Below, piece after piece: positions 35,560 through 46,316 of a DNA stretch of 64,000 nt. Within the stretch, counting starts at the first letter, position 1, and every line of letters begins with the position of its first letter. Where the stretch lies: assembly GCA_032622095.1 (NCBI GenBank), contig CP136067.1, positions 77,900,705 to 77,964,704 of the forward strand. Direction: 5' to 3'. This DNA is from Siphonodentalium dalli. Lineage: Eukaryota; Mollusca; Scaphopoda; Gadilida; Siphonodentaliidae. The translations under genes were made by a program, and so were the position numbers. The notes under the pieces were generated by a model. It saw only the letters and a program-made list of their open reading frames with translations. It ran no database searches and was not told the origin of the DNA.

Positions 35560-36362
35560 GTTATATAACCCATATGCCAACACAGCTAGATGTATAATGT
35601 AAGTCACGGACCCACTCTACTATATATGAAGAACATATGGCCAGCCACCAATATGTTAGCCATGGACCTAGCCTACAATAGTTGGGTTAGGACCCAGGCA
35701 TATATACATAGTCATAGGACCCATGGCCATACATATAGATTAGGATATGTATAGTCCATGAACCAGACCGCTTCGTATAAGCTCTTATATATTGGCCTTG
35801 GATCCAGGCATATATAGACTAGGCATACACCATTTAACCACGATGTTAGTCGGTTTATACCTGGTCACCAAGACCGCAATGGAGCGATGCCGTGTAATAG
35901 AAATACAATAGTATACTCTATGGCGATGGACCCAGCCCTTTATACATGTATGATACCTAAGCCTGCATTTTCAAGGACCATGGCACGGTTGCATGGTTCC
36001 AATACCCAAGTGCCCATTCTACCGTAGACCAAGTCCGATGCACAATACATTAGTACACCATGGATTCAGGACCATATATATGATATGAACATATGGGACA
36101 GTTTTGTGACAGATCAACCTATACATAGATATTGGACCGATGCTACATATATGAAGGTTAAGAGTGGAGGCGCCTATAAATAGCCCACACACATGACACT
36201 GTAGGTTGGCCATGGACACATGCCCATATGTGTAGACCATGGACCAAGGCCGATATATGTATGCCATATAGCATTGTACCCAGGCATAAGCAGATGCCTA
36301 TATGTAGGATATGGACCCACCCCTTATACGTGATATATCTACAACAAAGACCCAGGCACGTT
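35560..36362. repeat. Degenerate GGACCCAGGCATATATA minisatellite
   Basis: Throughout this ~800 bp, words such as GGACCCAGGCATATA, CCATGGACC, GGACCCATGGCCATA and TATATAGACTAGG recur every ~30-50 bp with heavy divergence. The short frames here (for example 36019-36267 on the - strand) are readings of the repeat. Confidence 0.55.
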
Positions 36363-36796
36363 TAAGTAGTGCTAATACCCAATTGACAATAATTACTTGC
36401 GCCAGTCCATGCTGGACGTAAGTAATGTTTTCGGTCCGGATCTCTGTTTATCTGTCTGTCCTTCCGCGAACATGTTACGTCATACCGGAAGTACACACTG
36501 TAAATAATGGACACGCTAATATGAAATGGTTGCATCAATTGTAATTTAAATCTACATATATACTTAATTTGCATCGTTAATTGGTTTATTTTGGTAATAT
36601 ATCGTTCATAAATGAACAATATTGAATGATTTCTTTCTGGAAACCGATCAAGACGCCATGACGTCACGACGCATATCAGGACGTCACGAGCTACATGGGC
36701 GCGCAAAACACCAGACAAGATTGCGTCGATGTCCAGACAGCTGAGACTCGTATTACAAGACTGGCTAAACCATTCCATCTGCCAACAACTTCGTGT
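36363..36796. other. No recognised feature
   Basis: The 138-codon - strand frame (36362-36778) is unrecognised. Several GACGTCA-type words occur at 36655-36685. Confidence 0.4.
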
Positions 36797-36797
<1 letters not shown>

Positions 36798-36838
<41 letters not shown>

Positions 36839-36849
36839 TATATATATAT

Positions 36850-36884
<35 letters not shown>
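36798..36884. repeat. (TA)n microsatellite
   Basis: An almost pure TA run with a few AGAGA and AA interruptions, followed by a (GTTT)n/(GT)n tract at 36909-36935. Confidence 0.95.
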
Positions 36885-36904
36885 TCTATTATATATTTTG
36901 GAAG

Positions 36905-37170
36905 ATCTGTTTGTTTGTTTGTTTGTGTGTGTGTAATCGATGAACTCGAAAACGGCCGACCCGATTTCGATGAAACTTGGTATGTGGGGGTATTTTCGGG
37001 TCAGGAGTAACATAGGCCTATTGATTTTCAGATCCGAGGTCAACTTTTTACGTGCCGAGGTCAAATCTGTTTTACGCTGTGTTACGGGACTTTCATTTGA
37101 GTTCGGTGCTTACAAATCGATTCGAAACAGCGCGAATAATAACATGCCAGTCATAATAATGACACTGTGA
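36905..37170 (+). repeat. Putative dispersed repeat fragment after the microsatellite
   Basis: (GTTT)4 then (GT)n leads into a GAACTCGAAAACGGCCGACC / CGATTTCGATGAAACTTGGT stretch that looks like a non-coding dispersed repeat with a microsatellite end. It overlaps chance frames. There is only one copy in this window, so the call is tentative. Confidence 0.35.
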
Positions 37171-37599
37171 GAATCTTTCGTGTTTCCTCTTTCCAACGAT
37201 ATATAATGCGTATGTATCCGTTTTAGTTATCTGCCTCAATTATCAAGAAGAAGTGGTACTATCTTCCATCAGGATAAAAACAATGCGTAACTTCTATGAC
37301 GTCGTTAGAGGTCATAACGTTAGATCACGTTAACGCTTAACCGGCCGATGCATTTGACTGTTTCAGACGTCTTGGCGATATCTCGGGCACCGATGGTAAT
37401 TTATCTTTACGTTGAAACTTGATAATTAATGAGCGTGTGTGTATGAGGCGCGTTTATATACTTGAGTGGAAATCAAATCGGGTTAAACTGGCGGATTTTT
37501 ACGGACGAAATTTGATGCATAGGGTATCTCGGTATCCGCTGGGCCGATTTCCCGGTATCCGCTGGGCCGATTTCCACCATTTTTGGGGTGTTGGTGTTT

Positions 37600-37795
37600 G
37601 ACCACACCTGACCTTCAAAATGGTCAATTCAAGGTCAAATCGGGTAAAACCGGATGGATTTCGACAGGTACTTTTGTCGGGTACTTTTGTTCGGGCACTG
37701 TGTTTTGGACGGGTCAAATCGTGACCCCACTTGACCTTGGCCTTCAAAATAGACAATTCAAGGTCAAACCCGGACGAAGTCGGGTCACCTTCTAG
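37600..37795 (+). repeat. Tandem duplication carrying TCAAGGTCA words
   Basis: Two ~130 bp units share CCTTCAAAATRGNCAATTCA, AGGTCAAA and a CGGGT..C(G)GA..TCG(G) tail (37612-37680 and 37738-37795). Each holds TCAAGGTCA (37629-37637, 37758-37766), and TTGACCTTGG (37731-37740) is the same word inverted. TCAAGGTCA is the extended half-site bound by ERR/SF-1-type nuclear receptors. No gene adjoins, so function is unproven. Confidence 0.6.
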
Positions 37796-39815
37796 AATTT
37801 TTGGAATGACACAGTGTTTACAAATCTCTAGGTTGGTCATGGGACTAAAGTGCCTGGAAACTGGTGAGCGACCAGCGGCAAAATAACATTTGCGGATATG
37901 TTCTGATGCCTTTACGACATTCGGGGTATTTGAACTACCAGACTCCAGGCTTATACCAAGGTGTGTCACTTGTCTCTTTGGCTTATGTGGTCTGATCCTA
38001 TGCTCCATGATTGGGAGTCTATATTCTCGCGGTTACTTGATGTATTAAAGACGACTACTTTGCTCTTTTCCTGTGAGAAGGTACGATTTACTATTCCCCA
38101 ATAACTGCAGCCGCGCTAACCATATAGTAGTACGTTACATTATGTATATGTTCATTGGATTAATATATTATGTACATATACACCGCTCATTGTATGTTAA
38201 AAAACACATCTCTCCTTCAAGAGTAGACAATAAAGATATATATAAGCTGTGTATGTGGCACATGGTCAATTGTCTGTGAAGACCACCTTCGGTTAGCGAA
38301 GAAACTGTGATATCATCGGCCATGAGCAGGACAATTAACTTACATGCATACTATCGGGAGAATCAGACAATGCACTTACGATGTGATCAATGAACATAAG
38401 GTATAACATGGAGGTAATATGTCACCTTGTCTGGTTCCCTGCTCAATAAGAAAGTAATTGGACAAGAAACCATTGTAGAGTACATGGTTTTCTATATCAG
38501 AATACATAGTGTTTAGTAACAAGACCATATAACATCTTACTCCTTTCTCAGATAACTTATAAATCAAGCCTTCGGTCCATACACAGTCGAATTCCTTTTT
38601 AGAACGAAGAAAGGCCGTAAATAGACGTGAGTTATTTGCTTTCGCTTAAGACACACTTATCTTGGGACTCATATGCAGTGACAGAACAGCCAGTCCTCTC
38701 ATGGAAGACATTCTGCAAGCTGGCCGGAAAATTCTTGAAAATACAGCACTGCTGTAGTCTCCGAAGGATGATAATTTGTACGTGACTGGTAGGAGCCTGA
38801 TTGCACGTCCGGATTTTGCATGGGCTTCGGCTCCCCTTTTATATATGAGCACAGCAATGTCCTTTTTCATAGCATGTAGAATGTGTGCGAGACGTAACAT
38901 TGTAGAAAACAATAAACATGATTAATAATCGGAGGAGCAAGTAGGATGTGTTCATTAAGTAATCTATCTGAGCCACCTGCATTATTAATTTTTAATTTCC
39001 GCTCAATGTCAAATTTTGGTATAGCTATGACTGGTAGAGTTATCGCTCATTAGTGAGGGGATGAGTGCAGTGCATTTTACAGGCCGATGATTTTATGTAT
39101 TAATGGAATTGTCATCCACTATTTCAGCATCGTAAACCAGATCTATTCTGGAGTTATGTACAATAATGTGGTCCATAATTGAGGGAGAGGACTCCAGAGA
39201 GTAATGTACGTAAGATACGATTGGACCTTTGCACTGATGTCATATTGTGTCTATCCAGGAACTGTGTAAGCGGCATAACTCTAGAGTTATATCGGCGTGG
39301 TTCAAATTCGGAGTATGCCTGATTCTAATATTGAAAGATTAGCATTGAAGTATCCCGTAAGAATAATAGAACCTGTGTTGAAAAATATCGACGAGGTCAT
39401 GCAGACAAGTCAGAGAGGCATTTCTGGTACGATTCATCCCGGAGGTTCAAATTTGGAAGGTACACTTGAAAGATGAAAACAAATTGATTATACTCAAGTC
39501 TTAAACGAATCTCAGTGATTCGTTCATTATTCCCATCTATGGTCGAAGCATGAAGTACGTGGCGTCTATTGGTGAGAAATGCAACACCACCTCGACAATA
39601 GCTGCCATCGGTCTTCGTTAAAGTAGTTCTCCCGCTTTTGGTGACACTTATGTAGTTTGGATGAATTTCATTTAGAAAATGGAGGGAACTATATCGTCAA
39701 GCCAGTGCTCAGACATAACTATACGACATATACTTGCTCATTCAGTAGTAATGTTATGTAGGATGCACTGGACTTCATGCCAGTGGCATTCCATGCTATC
39801 AGTTTAACATTAGTA
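37796..39815 (-). pseudogene. Decayed non-LTR retrotransposon (endonuclease-RT, L2/Ingi-like)
   Basis: On the - strand, endonuclease remnants come first: VKLIAWNATGMKSS (39812-39770), a SEHWL-like box (about 39710) and GGVAFLTNRRHVLHASTIDG (about 39600-39540), then ITEIRLRLEYNQFVFIF and VYLPNLNLRDESY. The RT follows: MKKDIAVLIYKRGAEAHAKS (38870), LLPVTYKLS, then KKEFDCVWTEGLIYKLSEKG (about 38600), NGFLSNYFLIEQGTRQGDIL (38480-38420), and LLMADDITVSSLTEGGLHRQ (about 38330), the equivalent of the catalytic YADD box. The post-RT region THLGISLESG and HCVIPKILEG (37960-37795) ends at the TCAAGGTCA tandem repeat, so the 3' end is truncated there. Frames change repeatedly, so it is dead. It belongs to a different clade from the 30-33 kb LINE. 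Confidence 0.8.
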
Positions 39816-40800
39816 TATACCTGTATATTTACATTGTTTTGTGGTATGATTAATCGTACTAGCCATGATTGGTCTTTGTCAAATAGTCTTTATATATATT
39901 GCTGTAGTTTCTCCACGGGCGGCTGTACACGCCCGGTGGCCAGAAATTTTCTCCGAAATTCGTCTGCAGTCTATGGTTGAAATAGTGATTCTTACAAATT
40001 TAACGTCGATATTGGTTTTGCAGGACATAACTTTAACATATCCGACGCCTCCTATGTAAAAGCTTCTGGTTTCGGCTGTTGTACCATATTCCGTTCCATA
40101 GCGACAAGGTTCCGAAAGTGCGGAACTCGAGTGGACAGGGGGGGGGGGGGGGGGGCTAGTTCATATGACATTTCATTCCCAAATCGAGACTGGAATAGAG
40201 TTAATAGAGTACCCATAGTTGGCACATGCAATGGTGTTCACTCTAGGTTGTATCAAATTTTAATGAGTTTGATGGCGGTGTTGGTGATTGTATTTCACGG
40301 TTTGAATGCTGCATGTATCTTAGGCTTCTGTTCCAAGTTAATGATTCGCGATTCCCAATTGTCTATTCGAGTTTGGAACAGCTGATCAAAGTATTGGTTA
40401 TGAAGTCATCAACTGTTTGTGAGAAAAAATTTGGATGACCGATCTAAGTGCTAGAACTCTATTCTGAATTGACATAAAGGCAGGAAAACACCAGCAATCT
40501 CTTGTCGGAAATATATAAAGAGCGATAGTTTCTTTTTAAAATATAGTATATATGGTAGTCCTAACTGAATCTATAATGAGTATTTCCTGAACTAGATGGT
40601 GTCAACGTTCTCAATTTTACGTTATATATATTTATCATTTCTCCATCGACATTCATGTCGAGTGGCATGTTGTTACCTCTGTTATTAATTGATTGTTTGT
40701 GTTACCACATTATCTGGCCGGGATGTGTAAAAAGCAAACATTACTAAGTATAATTTGAGGTTTCACAACGTTACGCTTGGTAGATAAATTATGAATAGTT
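39816..40800. other. No firm feature; possible LINE ORF1 remnant
   Basis: Upstream of the - strand LINE, 40385-40320 read on the - strand gives LFQTRIDNWESRIINLEQKP, which resembles the coiled coil of a LINE ORF1 protein, but surrounding frames are broken and the match is weak. An 18-base G run lies at 40138-40155. Confidence 0.25.
40138..40155 (+). repeat. Poly-G run (18 bases)
   Basis: Uninterrupted G18. Similar runs are at 54035-54051 (G17), 23772-23785 (G14) and 27417-27428 (G12), with C runs at about 7101, 8451, 45950, 56236 and 61887. Confidence 0.95.
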
Positions 40801-40834
40801 TTTGTTGGCGACTGCTCTAAAAGCCAGAATGTTA

Positions 40835-41093
40835 TACAAATTAAGCCCATATAGAGCGTATTTGGGGGGAAAATACGTTCAATTATGGCGTGAAAAGCGC
40901 AGTTCAATATAAGCCCGTATAGTGCTTATTTCAATACGAAATAAGCCCATATTGGCACTTGAATCTACATCTTTTCATCGACACGACTTACCAGATTCAT
41001 AATATAATGTGTTTTCATTGAGGCCCGCATATGAATATGAACCTTTTGTATATTTTCGTCCAATATGAATATATTCGCATGAGGATATGTTGC
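40835..41093 (+). repeat. Diverged member of the GAGGATATGTTGC repeat family
   Basis: It ends TATTCGCATGAGGATATGTT (41072-41091), like the ends at 22571 and 34165, with GTGTTTTCATTGAGGCCCGC matching the internal GTGTTT..GGCCCGCGCC line. The upstream part holds repeated AAGCCCATAT/ATAAGCCCGTATAG words instead of the hairpin. Confidence 0.5.
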
Positions 41094-41639
41094 TTTTCAA
41101 TGTGCACAAATTTTATAAGAGTGGAGTAACTTTCATCTTATCTTATCTTATAATCTAAAAGCTTGCTGATATCTTTAGAAACATAGAAACAAACTTAATG
41201 TTGACAATGCCGCCATGTTCGTGCAAATTATAACTTAAGTTCCATGTTAGGCATGTAAGTTTGGCAAAAGTTGCCACTTGAAAATAACCGGACTAAATGC
41301 CATTATGCCTGTAATCGACCACAATCGGCTGCATCTGGTTATCAATGGCTGTATGGAGTGGCCGTTGACGGGAACTTCACATCCTAGGTCATGCATATAG
41401 TTTTTGGTACATTAATTTCTTCAAGAGAAAAAAAAACACTCAGGAATTAATAAAATACCAACGCGGTCTGGAGCCTCAAATTATTTTTAGTAATACATGG
41501 TCACCATGCTAGTTGATGTTACATTCTGGTTCGCTTCCGGCAGCCACATATCTATACGCGAGTGGAATAACGTTATCTGCGGAATAACTGCGTCATGGTA
41601 TTTGCGTGTGTCTCTAAACCAAATGTTGTTGCTTCGGAT
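41094..41639. other. No recognised feature
   Basis: Ordinary A+T-rich sequence. Confidence 0.4.
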
Positions 41640-41880
41640 ACTTCACGAAGCATGCATGCGAAAGAACCATGCACCGACAGCGAAAAAACCGAACGAAGCA
41701 AGTAAATAACAATGATATTTATTCGCTTTCGTCGTTTGATTTTTTCGCTTGCTTCGTTTGATTTTTTCGATTCCTTCAGTTCCTTCGTGGCGAAGGAACC
41801 GAAATAATTGAGATTATTCGCTTGCTTCGCCGCGAAGGAACCGAAGCAAGCGAAAAAAGCAAACGAAGGAAGCGAAAATA
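41640..41880. repeat. Inverted GAAGCAAGCGAA / TTCGCTTGCTTC repeat cluster
   Basis: Multiple copies of TTCGCTTGCTTCG and its complement, plus TTCCTTCG/CGAAGGAA, make several nested hairpins, for example 41818-41854 with 13 bp stems. The frames on both strands (41573-41905 and 41808-42056) derive from it. Confidence 0.65.
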
Positions 41881-42059
41881 GTATGTGTCGGAAACAGGAC
41901 AACATATATCAACTACATGAAATACATTTATATGCCTGTGTACTTTATGCAATGAAAAGAGTTATTGGACTACATTATGGATTGCCATATTATATACCTG
42001 TATTCTATAAAGGCCAGCAATTCAGTTCAAATTATCTGATAACTCCAATTAAATGAATC

Positions 42060-42500
42060 AGTCCGACCTTATAATTGCAGGTGAACATGTTTCCATGGTG
42101 GTCAACATAAGTTCAAGATACGAAAAATGTACTATGAACTGAAGGTTTACAAGCTTGGACAAAATTATGTATGACAGAGAAGGGATAAATCCAGTTAAAA
42201 AACAGTCTGAGCGATATCATAATCGCAGGTCCACATTTTACCACAGTGATAAATATATGTCCCAAGTTTCAAAACAGTTGACCAGAAAATGATGGAGTAC
42301 AAGCTGAAAACATTGTGTATGTCGCGAAACAAAACTGTCGGAAAAGCGGAATGACTCCACTATCGAAAGTCCTACATTGTTCATCACCGTACACAGATGC
42401 ACAGGCTCCCATGCATGGTCTGGTGGAGGTAAATATATGTGCCAAGTTTGCAAAAACAATATTGACTGAAAAATGTTAGAATACAATCTCGGATAAATTT
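42060..42500 (+). repeat. Degenerate ~200 bp tandem repeat (2-3 units)
   Basis: ATAATTGCAGGTGAACATGT / ATAATCGCAGGTCCACATTT, followed by AAATATATGTCCCAAGTTTC and AAATATATGTGCCAAGTTTG lines with GACCAGAAAATG.TGGAGTACAA / GACTGAAAAATG.TAGAATACAA, show two to three diverged units directly upstream of the composite element. Confidence 0.55.
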
Positions 42501-42728
42501 GTGTCCGCAGACATTATTCGTTGCAATAAAGAGCAAAAGTTGAAACAGCTAAAACAAATCAATAACTTCAATAAGTCTCTCTTAAATATATACATATAAA
42601 GTATGTATTTATCGACCTATTTTGATCGCTGGGTCGTATAGCAAGTGGAAATTATATTGTCAAATGTGTGGCATGGATACCACCGAGTCGCTTTAGATTG
42701 AGATGAGCATTGTGGTGTGGTGTCTAGT

Positions 42729-43185
42729 GGTTACACTGGTGTAAATACTATAGCCAGCTCCCCCTGCGGTTGCGGGAGGAGTATAGAGTTTCACAGTTAA
42801 AACACTCTGGGCTGTGATTGGTTGCATGAATTAAATGTAAACTGTTGACAAAAATTCAAGGAATCATTCTCCCACAAACTTCATTTGCCAAGAGGCCCAT
42901 TCATTAAAGGTGAAGTCTGTTGTGGCTGTTTAGAAATTTTAAGTGTGATTGAAAAAATGACAATATTTTTTTAGTGCGGAACTGACCCTAGTCATGAAAA
43001 AACGAAAATTTGAAGTGGATTCCCTGCTAGACGGTGTTGATTTTTTTATTGGGAAAGTTTCCACAGATGTCAAGCTCACATAATCCGAAGGCAGTTTGAA
43101 CAGTTTCCATTTGACCTCTGATGCAGATCAACAAACGTTAACATTGAAGCCTATGGGAAATATTTACACCAGTGTAACCTAAAGG
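42729..43185 (+). repeat. Left 457 bp direct repeat with inverted ends
   Basis: It starts GGTTACACTGGTGTAAATA (42729-42747) and ends TATTTACACCAGTGTAACC (43161-43179) plus TAAAGG. These ends are perfect 19 bp inverted repeats. It is identical to 47223-47679 at every position compared, including two T7 runs. The CCTTTA that precedes the right copy is replaced by TCTAGT here. Each end contains the hyphenated palindrome TTACAC-2-GTGTAA (42731-42744, 43164-43177). No ORF. Confidence 0.95.
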
Positions 43186-43260
43186 TATTTATCCAGTTCC
43201 TGATAGCATGTCCCAAATCCAATTTTTAAACACACATTTAAGTCATACAAGTGAATAAAC

Positions 43261-43659
43261 ATGGAGGAGAGTCAATTTTATGATTTTTACAATGCGAAAT
43301 TATCCGAAAAATCGAGATTTGAGGGGTTGTTCGACTGTCGCGTTTGGACAGGTCGGACAAGAAAGGACGGTTATGGATATTTATATGTCAAGTTCCCTTC
43401 GAGTTATAATTCTGAGCCCGGTCAGCCGAGAAAGGATTGGGGTGTCCACCGAATAGCATTCGTCATAAAACACAGACTCGCGATGTCTCCACCCGCCTAT
43501 TACCCTGGCAGCCTCGAACTTAGTCACATATGCCATAGGAAGACATGTGTAAATCCCGACCACATTGTTATGGAAAGCCATGAAAAAAATGTTGAACGAC
43601 GCCATTGCGAGGGACAGAAATATTGCACTAGGGCACATAGACCCTTTTGTCTGATTTGA
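43261..43659 (+). CDS. I-PpoI-like His-Me finger (HNH) endonuclease
   Basis: A 132-aa protein, predicted to be a small dimeric, metal-dependent DNA endonuclease of the His-Me finger class with the zinc-binding loop of I-PpoI-type homing enzymes (zf-His_Me_endon family). The N-terminal half has FDCRVWTG..RKDGYGYLYVKF (residues 24-45) and GVHRIAFVIKH (61-71). The C-terminal catalytic/zinc region has SHICHRKTCVNPDHI (88-102): His89 is the expected general base and Cys91, Cys96 and His101 the zinc ligands. Asn110 lies nine residues after His101, where the metal-binding Asn of I-PpoI sits. Cys116, Cys122, His126 and Cys130 match the second zinc site. It starts 75 bp inside the left repeat and ends 20 bp from the convergent transposase. 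The frame is intact and uninterrupted, so probably functional. It could serve in cutting target or element ends; this is inference. Confidence 0.85.
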   Translation: MEESQFYDFYNAKLSEKSRFEGLFDCRVWTGRTRKDGYGYLYVKFPSSYNSEPGQPRKDWGVHRIAFVIKHRLAMSPPAYYPGSLELSHICHRKTCVNPDHIVMESHEKNVERRHCEGQKYCTRAHRPFCLI

Positions 43660-43679
43660 GTTAAAGAGAAAGGTACATT

Positions 43680-46316
43680 TCACCTCCTTGGTTTAACCCT
43701 TTTCCACTTGGATGACTTAGTGTATGTGTGTTCCTTTAACTGTTTGGGACATGCTTCAGGTGGAATCATGATATCCTTCTGATAGGCAATTTCCTCACTA
43801 TGTTTGTCGTAGAGAGCATATAACTTTGCCCTCCTGTCCAATCTTGCCCGTTTGGACTTTTTGGTCATTTTATATGATCTCAAGTCATTTCCAGCCTTAT
43901 GCACTGCTGCAAGTCTTTTGGACACTTTTGATCTTGGGTGAATCTCACAATCAAGTTCTTTACACAACACAGATATGGAATTCCCACAGCCTACATTTGT
44001 GGAATGGCAAGCTGAATGTGCACGCCCACTAACATTTCGGGTAAATGTCACATTTTTGGGCAGAGATACCCGAATTGCTCTGTTGAATGCCTCGGCTTTT
44101 TGCGTGTTCATGCCAAGAAAAGTCTTGTCAATCATTTGTGGACACAGTCTGTAGTCAACACACTCCGTGAGAATATCCGAACAGTCCGAAGTTTTATTGA
44201 TCGTAAATTTGGGTCCTAGCACAGTTTCATTTTTAACGATCCAGTTGGATTTTTTCGTTCCCTTGCACAGATATGAGTATTTTTTACACATAACATGGGA
44301 GTTTTGGAAACACTTCACTATTGCTTCTTTCACATTCAGTAAATGTTTCTTCATTCCTTCAGCGTTGGCTTTGAAATGCTTTCCCGCAGATGTCAATTCA
44401 CCCTGACATCGATCAGAAATGTACATTGCGAGTTTATTTATCAGTTTTGATTTGCTTTTTAGGTCAGGTCCAGCGATGAGAGTTGGCAGCGTCTTATGGT
44501 TTTTGATGAATTTCCGATGGTTTCTCGACACATGAGCTGAGTCCAGTTGATGAGTTGGTCTGGTCGCTGTTGCTCCTTCGTCATAGAGATCCTCACAGCC
44601 TTTGAAGCCCGCTGCATCGGGATCAGTAACAAGGTGACCAATCTCGATATTGCTATTGGTTTTCATTTCACCAAATGCTTCTTTCGCCCATGTTCTCTCA
44701 TCGCCGATGCTCTTCTCAAATGGAATCGTTGCGAAACAGTCTTTCCCACATGTGTGATTATCACATTTGTTCAGGTGTTTGCGTTTCGAACAAAGCTTGT
44801 TGTGCACCACAAGTCCAATAATGTCACGTGACGGCGTTAGATTTTCAACAACACTGTATATAACATGAGTGCTTGGTTGAAATGGGTTTCTGCCACACCC
44901 AGAATAAATCGGATTATTATAAAGTCCATCTGCCTGTGCGTCGATGATATGTGGACTCTTCTTTCCATCAGTTTGTTGTTTATGTATGAGTTTCGAACGT
45001 CTTTCTCGGAGATCCTTTTTATTTATTTCCTCAATTTTTGGTAAACTTTTATTTGCTGTGCTCTGAATTGACTTTTCGGCTGGCGGGGGAATATTAGCAC
45101 TTGCACATATGCGTCTGAATCCTCCTGCTGCAATGGGTGTTTTAGATAATCCGACTGAAAGTCCAACATTTGGTTTTGCTGGTCTCCTGCCAGGGTTCCC
45201 TGTTATAATTTCATCATACAGGTTGAAAATTTCAGATCTAAAATCACAACACGTGCAAATCATTTTCTCTCTACATCCAATTCCACGAATTTCCTCAGCG
45301 TTCATGTCCCAGTATAGGAATCCTGTACACGTGGGTTTATATCCCCTATGTTTTTCGAAGGAAGAGTTCCACATCATCGCATTTCGGCGTATATTGACCA
45401 CCCTGTTTGATCCGCATTCGCATTGCCAACCACTGACACATCTCTTGTCTGGGCTATCATTTCTGAAAATTAAAAATTAAAATCCTAAATTTTACTCTTT
45501 GAACCATATATATTAAAGGTACATACATATCGGTCTAACTGTGAGATATTTTTTTTTCTTTAAAAACACTGCCTGCTCCAAACAGTCCTTTGAATGAATA
45601 GTAAACTAAAGCACTCACAGTGCTGCAATTTAATTTATATATATCTGCATGCAAAGCAATGTTATACCTGTGCTGTTTGCAATTAGTGACCCAATTCATA
45701 TGAACAGAATAAGGGGAGTAACTCTATCTGCAAATTATTAGGCTGAAAACCTGTGTTTTGACTCAGGGTACAGTTTTCAAATCATTTCCTGCACACAGAG
45801 GGATGGGGGGCATGTCAAATTAATTTTTGTTGTCATGCAGGAGGACACAGCCAAGATTTTGAAAAAAGAATTTTAAAGTCATACACTTGATTTGAGAAGA
45901 TCAAATATATGTTTAGTTTATTGATATTATAATGCTGAATTTCATACCCCCCCCCCCCCTATTTCTTATCTATATGATGAAAAGAACATGCATATAACAT
46001 TGTTTGTTGCATGGAATATTGTGAGAGATGTTTACCTTTCATTTTTTCTTTCAGGCTCTTTGTCAGATTGACCCTTCCCTCTTGGATTAAGACTGTTTGC
46101 AGCAGACCGAGTTTGATGTGCTCTCACAGAGTTTGGCTTTTCGAGAATGTCCAGTGATGTAATGATCGTTCTTTTGCGTAAATGTTTCACTACTCTGTTA
46201 TCCACATATGGTTCTCGCTTGGCTTTATACAACTGTTTGTGTCCTGGTTTGAATCTGAGGGGATTATCAAATGTAAACTTCATTGTCTCACAGTCCTCAC
46301 AAATTCCAAAATCCAC
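43680..46316 (-). CDS. Mutator-like DDE transposase, two exons
   Basis: Exon 1 is 46316-46036 and exon 2 is 45462-43680. The 573 bp intron has donor GTAAAC (46035) and acceptor TTTTCAG (ending 45463), and the join keeps phase (AG|A = Arg94), giving 687 aa. After a basic N-terminus, a Cys-rich region (WQCECGSN ... IGCREKMICTCCDF, about residues 106-167) looks like a zinc ribbon. LYDEIITGNPGRRPAKPNVG follows near 175-194. Core motifs are AQADGLYNN (Asp272), GRNPFQPSTH, HNKLCSKRKH, LVTDPDAAG (Asp374/Asp376) and MNTQKAEAFNRAIRVSLPKN with Glu551, a plausible DDE triad; TFTRNVSGRAHSA is a family hallmark. The C-terminus is Lys/Arg-rich. I recognise this from metazoan 'Mutator-like transposase domain' proteins. 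No stops or frameshifts were seen. Further 5' exons are possible. Confidence 0.85.

Noticed and set aside
36729-37064. Tyr/Ile-rich frames on both strands
   Set aside because: They are readings of the (TA)n microsatellite.
37499-38008. 169-codon - strand frame as an independent gene
   Set aside because: Its first third is the post-RT part of the decayed LINE and the rest is the TCAAGGTCA tandem repeat.
42705-42790. TCTAGTGGTTA at the left edge of the composite element resembles a tRNA D-arm
   Set aside because: No B-box follows at the right distance, and the GGTTACAC part belongs to the repeat end.
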